Part shown: positions 44,852 to 54,074 of the stretch, in pieces
Layout of the letters: the number at the start of each line of letters is the position of its first letter
Numbering within the stretch: position 1 is the first letter of the stretch
Virus record (IMG/VR): IMGVR_UViG_3300030389_003255
Location: 17,708-81,707 of that record
Source: a virus
DNA: 64,000 nucleotides
Direction: 5' to 3' (one strand)
Translations under genes and position numbers: made by a program
Notes under the pieces: generated by a model
Told to the model about the DNA's origin: nothing
Database searches by the model: none
The model's input: the letters and a program-made list of their open reading frames with translations, nothing else

Positions 44852-45355
44852 TTAATACCTCTTTAAAATTAAATGCCAAGACTTTTCTATCTTGTCAGCC
44901 GGTTTGATTCCCCAAGCCGCACCCTTTTCTTCAGCATAATCCGTTATTTTTTTAATTATATTTTTAGGAATAGAATTTAACAGGTTAGGTTCTATATTTG
45001 TTATTTGCCAACCTGTTTTTTCATTAGCCGCTATCCAACTTGGCGCATTAACAAATGTAGCAAGTAGGGGCTTATTGGGTATGACTTCAGCACGAAAAGG
45101 AACTAGGTCACTCATATGTCCTCTAGGAGAACCTTGAATAGATTGAGTTCCCCCGACTATTACATAATCGGGATGCTCTGTCCAGCCAGTAGTAGAGATT
45201 GTTTTATCATTATCATCAACTCTAATAATCCATTTATTTAAATCATAAAAAGAGGGAGGAGAGCCTGCTCTAACATAAGGTTCATTTGGATTATCAGTAT
45301 TCCATCTTTCCTTCATCTCCTCGAAAGAAAAAATCTCATCCAAAACTTTCGGCAT
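44852..45355 (-). CDS. Late protein with C-terminal address-like SWHLILKRY
   Basis: About 167 residues. The phrase GGTQSIQGSPRGHMSDLVPF resembles phage proteins with an acyl-CoA-binding-like loop, but I cannot assign a family. The protein ends KSWHLILKRY, close to the C-terminal address of the 51793 protein. The ATG at 45355 is preferred over 45370, which overlaps the upstream gene. Confidence 0.55.
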   Translation of the reverse strand: MPKVLDEIFSFEEMKERWNTDNPNEPYVRAGSPPSFYDLNKWIIRVDDNDKTISTTGWTEHPDYVIVGGTQSIQGSPRGHMSDLVPFRAEVIPNKPLLATFVNAPSWIAANEKTGWQITNIEPNLLNSIPKNIIKKITDYAEEKGAAWGIKPADKIEKSWHLILKRY

Positions 45356-45363
45356 AATTATCC

Positions 45364-47967
45364 CTACCAAACTCTTTGTCTAAATCTAGCCTTGATTAAA
45401 TACACATGGTCAGTAGTTATGCCATAGTCTCTACCTATAGATTCATGAGAATCAATTGATTTAACAATGTTCTCTACTTCCATATGACTCAAATCCAAGT
45501 TTTCTTCTTTGTGCATTTTTTCTATTACCAAATCTATGTTATCAAAAGTCAATGGTAAGAATCCATACACGGTTTCTTTTCCTAAAGATTTTCTTATAAC
45601 ATCGTGCGCTTTCAATAATTTTTTATTAACCATTTTACCGATAGTTAAAGGAGAATCTTTCTTAACACTATCTCTTAATAGTTGTATTAGTTCAAAGTAG
45701 GCTTCTCTTTTATCTCCTTCATCTTGGCCGCCTCCAGCAAACAGACTTTGTTTCTCCTCTAGTGTATTAATAAAATCTAACTTAAATGAAGAACTACCCG
45801 TTTTTGTTTCGTTAGCCCTATCTTCTATCGTTTTTCCTTTTATCTTCCTATCCTTTTTAGAAAAGTCTTGTGTTTCATCCATTATATTAAACAATAAAAG
45901 TGAAATAAAACCAAAGGCATCATTATCTTCTACTCCAAATTTCTTCAGAGAGGTTGCGGCTCTTTTGCCTGAAGCAATAAGTTGGTCATTTACATTAGTG
46001 TCAATGTCTTGGTAGTCTCTTAGATAATCTATAATGTTTCTAAAATCTACTGAACTTATATTTCTAAATCTCCTACTTCCCCTAAAAAACGGACTAGTAA
46101 TCCCAGTCTTATTACCTAGTAACTTATTTATTTCCTTAACTACCTTTCCGCCAACAGCATTGTAGAAAGAGGGGACAGAAACAGGTAACATACCTCTATT
46201 CATAGGCTCGTAGTAATATTCCTCAGCAGACTTAAAGAACTTTTTAAGAACTCTTTTTGCCTCGGCTTCGTCAAAGGTTTCATTGAATTTAGGTGGTTTA
46301 GGTTTAAAGGCAGTATCTTTAGCATAAGAGCCAATTGCAGAGCCAGCCGTTGTATCTCTAAAATCAATAGTAGTTTTACCTTGTCCTCTAGTCGCCCTTG
46401 TTCCAACTGCTTCTCTTGCACCCATAGGGAATTGGTCTGGGTCACTAACCAATACTAACGACGACAAATCATTAAAGAAATCTTTAATAAAATTAATATT
46501 ATCATAGTCTATTTTTTTAGAGTAATCTATATTATCTCTGTCTCCGCCATCGCTTCTTCTTAGAGGGTAGAATCCGCTTTTTTCTACAAAGTCCCTTGTG
46601 CCATAGGTAGAATAAAAAGCCTTATCTGCCAAAACAGAGAGAGGTAATGCAAAAGGAAATGTTGAATTAGTTCCATCGGGGTTATCTTCTATTCCTTCTA
46701 CCGTTAGCGTATCTTCCAATTCATCTATTAGTCTTTCAAAGTCTTGCCTTACATTTATAGTTAAGTCATCTTGTGCCAAGGCATTTTCCAAATAAGACTT
46801 TAAGATAGTATAGTGTTTTTCTATAATGGCTACAAGTTTTATGTTTCTGCTATTTTCCCAAACTAGAAGAGGGTCTGCTTTAGAAGGAATTGATTTTGCC
46901 TGCTCCATAAATTTAGCATAGACTCCCTCTCCCGCTAATTCTTCAAATTCCTCTATTGATTGTTGTAGTTCATCTTCCGAAATAGTAGCGCCAGTATATT
47001 GACTATCTCCCCCAACCGTATTTAGAAAGGCTTGCTCCATAGCCTCTTGCTTTCCACCTGAAATATCTTCTTCTATTGCTCTTTCTTCCGGAGTATCTTT
47101 TATTTCAGTTATCTTATCATAGAGGCCTTGAGTTTGCATTAATCTAATTATCAATAGAACTAATCTCGCTCCTGCATCTGCTACTAGTATATCAGTAAAT
47201 GGGAAGTCTGCTATGTAAACAAATTTAGTTAGGTCGTTTTCTAAATTATATCTAATAATAAATTTATTAGCCTCTTCATTGTTTAACTGCTTCAAAAGAA
47301 TACCTAAATCTTTCAAATCATCAAGAAACTTACCTTCTTTTTCTCTAACAACATTAGTCCAAAACTTATACACAGCCTTTCTAGTTTCACCTTTAGAAAC
47401 ATCAACTGCTCCCATGAGTTCGCCCAAAGGATATTTTAATTGTCTCTGTTTTGGCTCTACATCTTGTTCTTCTATTCGTTCTATTATGAACATAAGATTA
47501 TCTTCTGAAATCGGATTAGACTCGAAAAGACCTGCCCCCAATCTGTTTTCTATAAGTTTCTTTGTTCTATTTTGAACTTCTTTACTAGCATTTATTTTGA
47601 AATCTTCAGGCAGTCTAGTGGTAACTAAAAACCTAGCATCCAGCACTCTACCTCTATTATCCTCTAACATTAGTTTTTGGGAATAGTTCTGTATTTGATT
47701 TTCTAAACTCACTGCATCTAAAACATCCTCAGTTGTTTCTAACTCATCTAGTGTTTTTATTAGCGCATCTCTAAATAATTTTCTTTGTTTTATGTATTCC
47801 TTATCTGTTCTATCAACATTATTTTGTTCGAGATATTTTTCAGCCCATTCGTTTATAATCTCTTCCTGCTTCCTTCTTTTTTTTCCTCTTGCAGAAATAC
47901 CGGCTATGGTTTTTAAATCCTCTTCGCTCCTTTCAACGGCTATGCCGCCACTCTCTATCTTTACCAT
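45364..47967 (-). CDS. Large late protein, 867 aa, unknown
   Basis: No recognised domain. Charged, largely helical, with R/K-rich start (ISARGKKRRKQEEIINEWAE) and a C-terminal helix-turn-helix-like stretch (HMEVENIVKSIDSHESIGRD). Located between the 707-residue tagged protein and the terminase. Its size suggests an internal virion or injected protein. SD GGGAGAG precedes the ATG. Confidence 0.58.
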   Translation of the reverse strand: MVKIESGGIAVERSEEDLKTIAGISARGKKRRKQEEIINEWAEKYLEQNNVDRTDKEYIKQRKLFRDALIKTLDELETTEDVLDAVSLENQIQNYSQKLMLEDNRGRVLDARFLVTTRLPEDFKINASKEVQNRTKKLIENRLGAGLFESNPISEDNLMFIIERIEEQDVEPKQRQLKYPLGELMGAVDVSKGETRKAVYKFWTNVVREKEGKFLDDLKDLGILLKQLNNEEANKFIIRYNLENDLTKFVYIADFPFTDILVADAGARLVLLIIRLMQTQGLYDKITEIKDTPEERAIEEDISGGKQEAMEQAFLNTVGGDSQYTGATISEDELQQSIEEFEELAGEGVYAKFMEQAKSIPSKADPLLVWENSRNIKLVAIIEKHYTILKSYLENALAQDDLTINVRQDFERLIDELEDTLTVEGIEDNPDGTNSTFPFALPLSVLADKAFYSTYGTRDFVEKSGFYPLRRSDGGDRDNIDYSKKIDYDNINFIKDFFNDLSSLVLVSDPDQFPMGAREAVGTRATRGQGKTTIDFRDTTAGSAIGSYAKDTAFKPKPPKFNETFDEAEAKRVLKKFFKSAEEYYYEPMNRGMLPVSVPSFYNAVGGKVVKEINKLLGNKTGITSPFFRGSRRFRNISSVDFRNIIDYLRDYQDIDTNVNDQLIASGKRAATSLKKFGVEDNDAFGFISLLLFNIMDETQDFSKKDRKIKGKTIEDRANETKTGSSSFKLDFINTLEEKQSLFAGGGQDEGDKREAYFELIQLLRDSVKKDSPLTIGKMVNKKLLKAHDVIRKSLGKETVYGFLPLTFDNIDLVIEKMHKEENLDLSHMEVENIVKSIDSHESIGRDYGITTDHVYLIKARFRQRVW

Positions 47968-47968
47968 A

Positions 47969-50092
47969 TCAACTCTCCCTTAATATCCCAACACTTTCAT
48001 CTGATAGAGCCTCAAGAGCCTTCTTTGCTTTAGTCGAGCCTCCCCTTCCTAATTTAAATTTCCCTCCAGTAAAGTTCTCCGCAAATAGTTTGATATGGTT
48101 CTCAAATGCAGAAATAATTTCTTTTTTAAGGTTGTTTAAGATTGTAGGTATATCTTCTTTTATTTGGTCTGCTATTTTTACATCTCCTGTTTTATCTAAT
48201 TCTTCATAAGCATCCAAAAGACCATCAGCCCCCACCACCTCTGCATTAAGACCAATAAAACCAATAAACTCGTCTAATGATAAATTAGGTATGGTAGCGG
48301 ACACATCAAATGTATTAACTAATTCTACTAGTCCTTTAGTTTCAGAAATAGAAATTAAATGCTTGGAAAATATATCATCGGTTAAACCACTTAGTTCCCT
48401 CAGTCTAATAAGAGTGGGATTGTTAAATTGAGTATCTACTGTTTTTATTCTTTCAGCAGGACTTATTTCTCCTAACTTACTTTTAGATGGGGCAAACTCA
48501 GAGGCTCTGTCTTTATATCTGCCTTCTTCTGTTCTTTGTTGTCCAATATCTGTTAATTCTTCGTAGATATCTATTAATTGAATTGTTTCTGTGGGGTTGT
48601 CTTTATCATATATTTGAGCGTGAGTAGCGCCATCGGCTGTATTAGCCATGATTATCTGTCCTGCATCATCTCTTTCATCAGTTGGTTTGTTATTTTCTTC
48701 TTTACCATTGAAATATACCACATCATATAAGTCAGAATACTCATTTTCAATTATTTTTGCCTCAGAAACACTAGGATTATCCCTTAAATAAGCAGGTAAA
48801 TTAGCCTTTAACTGGCCTGTTAATCTACCAAAACCTTGCGATAATCTACTAGGACTTTTCCTATTTTTTACTAAATCAGTAACTTTTCTCTTTTTTTGCT
48901 CTCTTGTTCCAGTTATTTCATACTCTGAAAGGTCTAATCCTTTGTAATTAGTGCCTCCAGACTGCAAAACTTCTACTATTTCTTCAATTAATTTTCTTTC
49001 TATGGCATAATCACTCAATAAGTTCTCTCTTCTAATTACACCTGTTAAGGTAGTTACCCAATTTTCGTCAAAATCAGGCCTTAGTATTGTTTTTGCTATT
49101 GAGGACATAACTAATTCATCTCCTATACCCGAAATCATGACATAATTTCTAATAAATGGCTCATTAGGAATGAATATCTTCTTACTACCATCAACAGACT
49201 CGTTAATTACTTCTATATACTCTAATACTGTATCTTCTGTAAATTTTTTAACAGTATATTCTAATCCTAGTATTCTATCTCTTGTCATTCTCAAAGCATC
49301 TTTATCAAGAGAGGCCGATGACTCATCCTTAACAAATTTAAGGCTCAAATCTCTAATATTTTCATTATAGTAAGTTAAAATGTCCGGATTTGAGTTTACT
49401 AGTTTAATAAATTCATTAAATCCAGTAAACTCACCACTTTTCTTGTATAATTTACCATCTTTATTGTTCGCACCTATCATTTCTGCAAATTTATTGACTT
49501 TATCTTCATTTCCTTCGTATGGTGTTATAGTAAAGTAGGGTTCTTGCCTTCTAGTTATAACATATTGCCACATAGTCTGTGCATCGGGGTATCTATTCCA
49601 CTTTCCTCCCTTTCCGGTTAGTGGAAATTGCCCCGTCTTTGTTAAAAAAGCCTCAGTTTCTTTTCTTAATCTACTTTGTTCGTTTAAAAGTTCATCACTA
49701 GCACCATCCGACTTCTTTTTAGCAACTTCAACTTTTCTAGTTACATTGTGAAGGTCGGTAATCAGTTTCATTAGGGAATCTTTTGTTTTAGTGGGGCGTT
49801 TTACTCTCAATTCCATTAATTTTTCCAGTCTTTTTCTTGCTTCTGCCGGATTCAAGCCCTTTTTTTCAGAAAATTTATCAATTTCTTCAAATAAACTCCT
49901 TCTATTTGGTGTATTTCCGGAAAGATTATCTAAAAATCTAGAAAATTGCTTGGATTCTGCACTATTTTTATCCGCATTCTTGAAACTTTCATAAAAATCA
50001 TCGAACATTTGCTCTCTAACTAGAGTTCTAGCCAAAACTTTTACTCTAGTTATAGGTAAAAAGTCCTCTTTTAAAATTTCTAGCCAATTCAA
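47969..50092 (-). CDS. Large tagged protein, 707 aa, MNWLEILK N-terminus
   Basis: Starts with TTG after AGGAG, giving MNWLEILKEDFLPITRVKVL. The rest is charged and helical with segments such as LRMTRDRILGLEYTVKKFTE; no enzyme motif is visible. As the largest protein with the N-terminal address, it would be a major cargo or core component if the address model holds. Confidence 0.6.
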   Translation of the reverse strand: MNWLEILKEDFLPITRVKVLARTLVREQMFDDFYESFKNADKNSAESKQFSRFLDNLSGNTPNRRSLFEEIDKFSEKKGLNPAEARKRLEKLMELRVKRPTKTKDSLMKLITDLHNVTRKVEVAKKKSDGASDELLNEQSRLRKETEAFLTKTGQFPLTGKGGKWNRYPDAQTMWQYVITRRQEPYFTITPYEGNEDKVNKFAEMIGANNKDGKLYKKSGEFTGFNEFIKLVNSNPDILTYYNENIRDLSLKFVKDESSASLDKDALRMTRDRILGLEYTVKKFTEDTVLEYIEVINESVDGSKKIFIPNEPFIRNYVMISGIGDELVMSSIAKTILRPDFDENWVTTLTGVIRRENLLSDYAIERKLIEEIVEVLQSGGTNYKGLDLSEYEITGTREQKKRKVTDLVKNRKSPSRLSQGFGRLTGQLKANLPAYLRDNPSVSEAKIIENEYSDLYDVVYFNGKEENNKPTDERDDAGQIIMANTADGATHAQIYDKDNPTETIQLIDIYEELTDIGQQRTEEGRYKDRASEFAPSKSKLGEISPAERIKTVDTQFNNPTLIRLRELSGLTDDIFSKHLISISETKGLVELVNTFDVSATIPNLSLDEFIGFIGLNAEVVGADGLLDAYEELDKTGDVKIADQIKEDIPTILNNLKKEIISAFENHIKLFAENFTGGKFKLGRGGSTKAKKALEALSDESVGILRES

Positions 50093-50103
50093 ACGCTCAA
50101 CTC

Positions 50104-50382
50104 CTACAAATTGAGTGCTTCTTCAACAGGTTCTAGTAGTTTTTCTAAATTAAAATTAGTGAATCGCTCAACTACCATGTTATTTTCTCTAATAAAAATA
50201 GTAAAGCCCCCTCTTCCTTTTTGTAATAGTTCTAATCTTTTATCTTCAAAGTCAATAAACATTTTAATTCCTGCTTTTCCATGTCCGCCCTTTACTGCAT
50301 CGGAATCAAGGCCTAATTTAAATGCAAAATGCTCCATGAACTGTCTAGGTAGTAGCATCTTTAGTATGTTTTTCCAACTCAT
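50104..50382 (-). CDS. Tagged small protein, MSWKNILK N-terminus
   Basis: A 92-residue mixed alpha-beta protein (KAGIKMFIDFEDKRLELLQK, GGFTIFIRENNMVVERFTNF). It overlaps the next upstream gene by four bases. Its ribosome site belongs to a repeated start cassette GCAGGGGAAATTAAAATGAG. No family. Confidence 0.6.
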   Translation of the reverse strand: MSWKNILKMLLPRQFMEHFAFKLGLDSDAVKGGHGKAGIKMFIDFEDKRLELLQKGRGGFTIFIRENNMVVERFTNFNLEKLLEPVEEALNL

Positions 50383-50561
50383 TTTAATTTCCCCTGCACC
50401 TTTAGAATATTTTCTTTTATAGACTTTAAATACATATCAACATCTTTAGCAGACATAGTTTGGTTTTCACTACCAACCATTGAATTTCTAAGCAATTGAA
50501 CTATTTTAGCAGTTTCCTTAAGCATAGCCGAATCGCTTTTTAATATATCTTCCCAACTCAT
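50379..50561 (-). CDS. Tagged helical microprotein, MSWEDILK N-terminus
   Basis: Sixty residues, one or two helices (AKIVQLLRNSMVGSENQTMS, LKSIKENILKVQGKLK). The C-terminus contributes the ribosome site for the next gene. Unknown function. Confidence 0.55.
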   Translation of the reverse strand: MSWEDILKSDSAMLKETAKIVQLLRNSMVGSENQTMSAKDVDMYLKSIKENILKVQGKLK

Positions 50562-50824
50562 TGTAATTTCTCCTGCATTTTTGAAAATGGTATTTTACCT
50601 TCTGCAATAGTGTTGATAGCATCATCAAGCCTTTCGATTTCTTCTTGTAAATTTTTAATGAGGATTCTTTTGTATTGTTTCATTAATAGTCTTAAATTAA
50701 CATCAGGCTCTATTTCTTCTAGTTTCATTTTTCTTGCATAGTTATCAAATAGGCTATCAGCAAACTTAGTTGCTATATCCATAGGAGTCAAACCTTCAAA
50801 CTTAACAATATCTTCCCAACTCAT
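50558..50824 (-). CDS. Tagged helical protein, MSWEDIVK N-terminus
   Basis: Eighty-eight residues, mostly helical (DIATKFADSLFDNYARKMKL, YKRILIKNLQEEIERLDDAI). It ends KMQEKLQ, the same ending as the small-terminase-like gene, because the coding end doubles as the next ribosome site. Unknown. Confidence 0.57.
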   Translation of the reverse strand: MSWEDIVKFEGLTPMDIATKFADSLFDNYARKMKLEEIEPDVNLRLLMKQYKRILIKNLQEEIERLDDAINTIAEGKIPFSKMQEKLQ

Positions 50825-50835
50825 TGTAACTTCTC

Positions 50836-51132
50836 CTATTGTTTAACAAAGTAATATCTTACTTCTCCATCTTGTTCTATTGGCTCAACATCAAAGCCCT
50901 GCTCTTTAATCCAAACCCTTCCTTTTTGGTTTAAGTATCTCTTTGCTTCCGATTTAGTTTTAAAATTTGTAGTTGAAGGCTTAAATGCTTTTTTACCATT
51001 TATTTCTTGAGTTAAATTATCCATCATCTCATCAAAATTCTTAGAATCCCCACCATAGTTTTCACCTTGTTTATCTTTTAGCCTTCTAAACAGTTTTTCT
51101 TTATCCATTTTTAAAACATCTTGCCAACTCAT
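50836..51132 (-). CDS. Tagged protein, MSWQDVLK N-terminus
   Basis: Ninety-eight residues. A C-terminal segment (KSEAKRYLNQKGRVWIKEQG, EVRYYFVKQ) looks like a small alpha-beta domain. Overlaps the end of the 51129 gene (ATGA). Unknown function. Confidence 0.58.
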   Translation of the reverse strand: MSWQDVLKMDKEKLFRRLKDKQGENYGGDSKNFDEMMDNLTQEINGKKAFKPSTTNFKTKSEAKRYLNQKGRVWIKEQGFDVEPIEQDGEVRYYFVKQ

Positions 51133-51791
51133 TGTAACTTCTCCTGCATTCTTTGTTTAATCTCTAGCCATATCTGCGGATTGTTTTGTGCTAATACTTC
51201 TTGGACTATCTGCATTTGATGAACAATTACGGTATCTTGTCGCCTATGTATCAATTTACCCTTAAACTCCATCAAGTATTTTAATGATTCTCTAATCTCT
51301 CTAGCAAGTTTTGTCAAAGCATCAATCATCTTAGGGTCTAAATCATTTCCTAATTCCTCAAATACCTGCTCTAATCTCATATCCAATTTAGATACATTTC
51401 TAGAAAGTAAATCTACTTCATTAACTTCTTTCTTTGCTATCATCATAGCCGCGCTCTCTTGAACAATAGGGGTTAAGTGGTGTTTAAGATGTCTTTGTAT
51501 TTGTTGTTGAGTAGTATCTAATTCAGCCGCCACTTCCTTAGTAGTAATTTCTCCATTAGACAAGGCCATTTCTATTTCTTTTCTATTTGGTTCTATGCAT
51601 AATTTACATTTAGGATTAGAACTCATTTCAAAATCTCCCATATGGTTTCTTTGGTGCTGTGCCGCAGTTCCACTTCTCCAACCATATTTCTCATCTAAGT
51701 CATCACAAGTAGTAGAACCACTCTCTAACAAGTTTTCTAGTTCTGTTCTATCTTCATGTTGGCACATGCCACAACGCTTTCTTGTTACCAT
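51129..51791 (-). CDS. Putative terminase small subunit / DNA-binding protein with two zinc-HTH units
   Basis: Two tandem units each begin with a CxxC pair (RCGMCQHEDRTELENLLESG and KCKLCIEPNRKEIEMALSNG), followed by helix-turn-helix segments (TKEVAAELDTTQQQIQRHLK). The C-terminal half is helical (DALTKLAREIRESLKYLMEF), as in phage small terminases that assemble into rings. It is 220 residues long. It would recognise the packaging site; a transcription regulator is the alternative. It is separated from the large terminase by several genes. Confidence 0.6.
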   Translation of the reverse strand: MVTRKRCGMCQHEDRTELENLLESGSTTCDDLDEKYGWRSGTAAQHQRNHMGDFEMSSNPKCKLCIEPNRKEIEMALSNGEITTKEVAAELDTTQQQIQRHLKHHLTPIVQESAAMMIAKKEVNEVDLLSRNVSKLDMRLEQVFEELGNDLDPKMIDALTKLAREIRESLKYLMEFKGKLIHRRQDTVIVHQMQIVQEVLAQNNPQIWLEIKQRMQEKLQ

Positions 51792-51792
51792 A

Positions 51793-53232
51793 TTAATTCC
51801 TCAAAATATCTATCCATGATTTCAATACTATTCTTTCATCTGTGTTAGGCGCATTCATGCTTTGTAAATCTCTAGTTCGAGTAATTACTGATTGGTTTAG
51901 CAAAGCCTTCATAGCATTCTTTGTAAGTTTGAAATTTATTTTCCTAACATCTGATAGATTAAACATGTCCATTATTTTATTTTTAGAAGTAGGTGAAAAG
52001 TCAAAGTTTTTTTCTCTTAGCATTCTAAGAGACTGAGAAGTTTGAAAGTCATTATCGTTATATAGTGAAGTATTCCTAAGTAAAGCCTGTGCATATCTCT
52101 TTATCTCAGGTATCTTTGCTAACTCTACTGCCTGTGTCTTTTTACTAACAGGAACTACTATGTCTTGTAGTCCCTCACTTCTAAAATCAAAACCATTCTT
52201 TTTATCTTTGATAACATTCTGCCACGCAGGTTTCCCATCCGGTGCTTTAGATGTTCCTCTTATCTTTAGTGCTTGCTTAACAAACATAACAATAACTTCG
52301 GGCGTAGCCTTACAAGTTACCATTCCAACTTCTCCCGCAGGAGCATCCTTTGTATTTAGTTTAGTCAATCTTTCAATCGCTTGCTTTTCTTTATTACCTA
52401 TTTTAAATTCAGTTGATTCAAACTCCCTTCTCAACTTACTTACCAGTAGCCTACCATCTTTCCAAAACGCAGTATTTCTAGTGGACTTAACAAAAAAAGT
52501 TTCAAAGGCATTTAACTTTATCCAGTCTATAAAATCATCTTCTCCTATCGGAGCGCCCTCTACCTCTATTGGTTCTGATACTGCTTGTATCGCATCTTCT
52601 AGAATATATCTAAGACCCCTTGAATCAAAGTCTGAACTAGGTTCTTTATTATATAATGATTGATGGGGAATATTTCCACCATCCATTGTTCCAGCAAACC
52701 AAGCATTAGGGGCTGGAGTAGTATTGTATTTTTTAGCATACTTAGCAGTAGCATAGTGACCTGTTATTGTTTTAGGTGTCATTGGGTTTCCTCTAGCATC
52801 TTTTCTAGGCTCACTAAAAACGATAAATGCGGGGTCTAGGGCTACTCCTTCTTTACCTACATCTTTTCCTGTTTCATATAAATCAGCCAACACTTTTGCT
52901 AAATCAGTAACATCTTCTAAGTCATCTTCGCTGAGGTAATTTTTTTGTAAAACTCTATCCATTGTTTTGATAGCCTCTACTGCGCCTTGCCCCACTGCGC
53001 CTGCCCTTCTGTTTCTACTCTTTTCTCTAATATAAGTTCCAGTAAGATGATTCTTGAGAAAGTCGAAAAGTGTTGGAATATTTTTTACTCGCATTTTGCC
53101 TCCGGAAATACCTAAACAAGTTTTCTTCCACTTAGCATACTCATTAACAAAATCATACTTATCGAGATTCTGATTGATTCCCATACCTTTGTAATCAATC
53201 GTTTTCTTCTTTATCTTTTTTCTTTTTACCAT
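51793..53232 (-). CDS. Late protein with C-terminal address LKSWIDILRN
   Basis: About 479 residues, basic N-terminus (VKRKKIKKKTIDYKGMG) and no recognised domain. It ends with VLKSWIDILRN, an almost exact copy of the N-terminal address now at the C-terminus. The ATG at 53232, after GGGGGGA, is preferred over 53247. It overlaps the upstream small gene by 38 bases. Confidence 0.6.
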   Translation of the reverse strand: MVKRKKIKKKTIDYKGMGINQNLDKYDFVNEYAKWKKTCLGISGGKMRVKNIPTLFDFLKNHLTGTYIREKSRNRRAGAVGQGAVEAIKTMDRVLQKNYLSEDDLEDVTDLAKVLADLYETGKDVGKEGVALDPAFIVFSEPRKDARGNPMTPKTITGHYATAKYAKKYNTTPAPNAWFAGTMDGGNIPHQSLYNKEPSSDFDSRGLRYILEDAIQAVSEPIEVEGAPIGEDDFIDWIKLNAFETFFVKSTRNTAFWKDGRLLVSKLRREFESTEFKIGNKEKQAIERLTKLNTKDAPAGEVGMVTCKATPEVIVMFVKQALKIRGTSKAPDGKPAWQNVIKDKKNGFDFRSEGLQDIVVPVSKKTQAVELAKIPEIKRYAQALLRNTSLYNDNDFQTSQSLRMLREKNFDFSPTSKNKIMDMFNLSDVRKINFKLTKNAMKALLNQSVITRTRDLQSMNAPNTDERIVLKSWIDILRN

Positions 53233-53365
53233 GCTTTTTCCCCCCATAAGTTATGTTGAATAGTTTTCCTGAAACTGCCGAAGGAGAAGTGGTAGTGACT
53301 GCTCCCGCTTCTTTCTCTATACTTTCCTTATTAGTTTTTTCTTTAAGAATATCCTTCCAATCCAT
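53195..53365 (-). CDS. Tagged basic microprotein, MDWKDILK N-terminus
   Basis: Fifty-six residues: MDWKDILKEKTNKESIE, an S/T/A linker, then a K-rich tail (GGKKHGKKKKDKEEND). AAGGTGA precedes the ATG at 53365. The same frame opens further upstream at 53500, but the address and SD fix this start. The basic tail would suit DNA or core binding. Confidence 0.66.
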   Translation of the reverse strand: MDWKDILKEKTNKESIEKEAGAVTTTSPSAVSGKLFNITYGGKKHGKKKKDKEEND

Positions 53366-53375
53366 CTTACTCACC

Positions 53376-54074
53376 TTACTTAAATGCTTTATCATATATA
53401 TTGATATAATCTCGATTGTTAAAATAATCAAATTCCATTGTTTCTCCTTGTTCTTGCATGTGATATACAAATGCGTAAACTGCCTTTTTAATAGCGGCAA
53501 TCATACTAAGTCTAAATTGTTTGTAGAAATATTCTTTATTGGTATATTTTCTTAATCTATTAACCATTTTTTCCATAGGTGCTATATACTCATCAACAAA
53601 TTCATCAATTGATTCATAATCGTAAATACTGTTTTCAAGGTGGATAATCCGCAATGTTGGTAGCACAAATCCTGTTTCCCATTTTAAGATATTATCTTTA
53701 TCCTTAACAACCAAATATACATGATAACCAAAGTTGATGTCCATATTACCGTATTCCTCAAATTCAAACTCTACATGAACATTATCTTTCTCGTATATAT
53801 CTATAAAAGGGTTTTTTCCTATATCTGTTGGTTTTGTTTCTCTCAAAATGAGACCTTTCAATGCACAAGCCTCTTCTTCTGTAACACTATTGAAGTTGCC
53901 TTTTTCTTCAATCTTTGGATGTTTTTCATGACTAGGAGTGAAAGATTTCATTATATTAGAGAAGCCCTGTATCCATCTTTTACAATCGTCATCTTCTATA
54001 TCTATGTCTATGTCCTCTATCTCTTTCACTCTACTTTGAGTAATAACATTCTTGAGAATATCTTTCCAATCCAT
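53376..54074 (-). CDS. Address-array paralog 8, 232 aa
   Basis: Starts MDWKDILKNVITQSRVKE, followed by the shared acidic segment with cysteine. It has EEEACALKGL at the second shared site. The remaining body is long and has aromatic, hydrophobic strands (FEEYGNMDINFGYHVYLVVK), then helices. Body differs from the other seven. Function unknown. Confidence 0.75.
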   Translation of the reverse strand: MDWKDILKNVITQSRVKEIEDIDIDIEDDDCKRWIQGFSNIMKSFTPSHEKHPKIEEKGNFNSVTEEEACALKGLILRETKPTDIGKNPFIDIYEKDNVHVEFEFEEYGNMDINFGYHVYLVVKDKDNILKWETGFVLPTLRIIHLENSIYDYESIDEFVDEYIAPMEKMVNRLRKYTNKEYFYKQFRLSMIAAIKKAVYAFVYHMQEQGETMEFDYFNNRDYINIYDKAFK

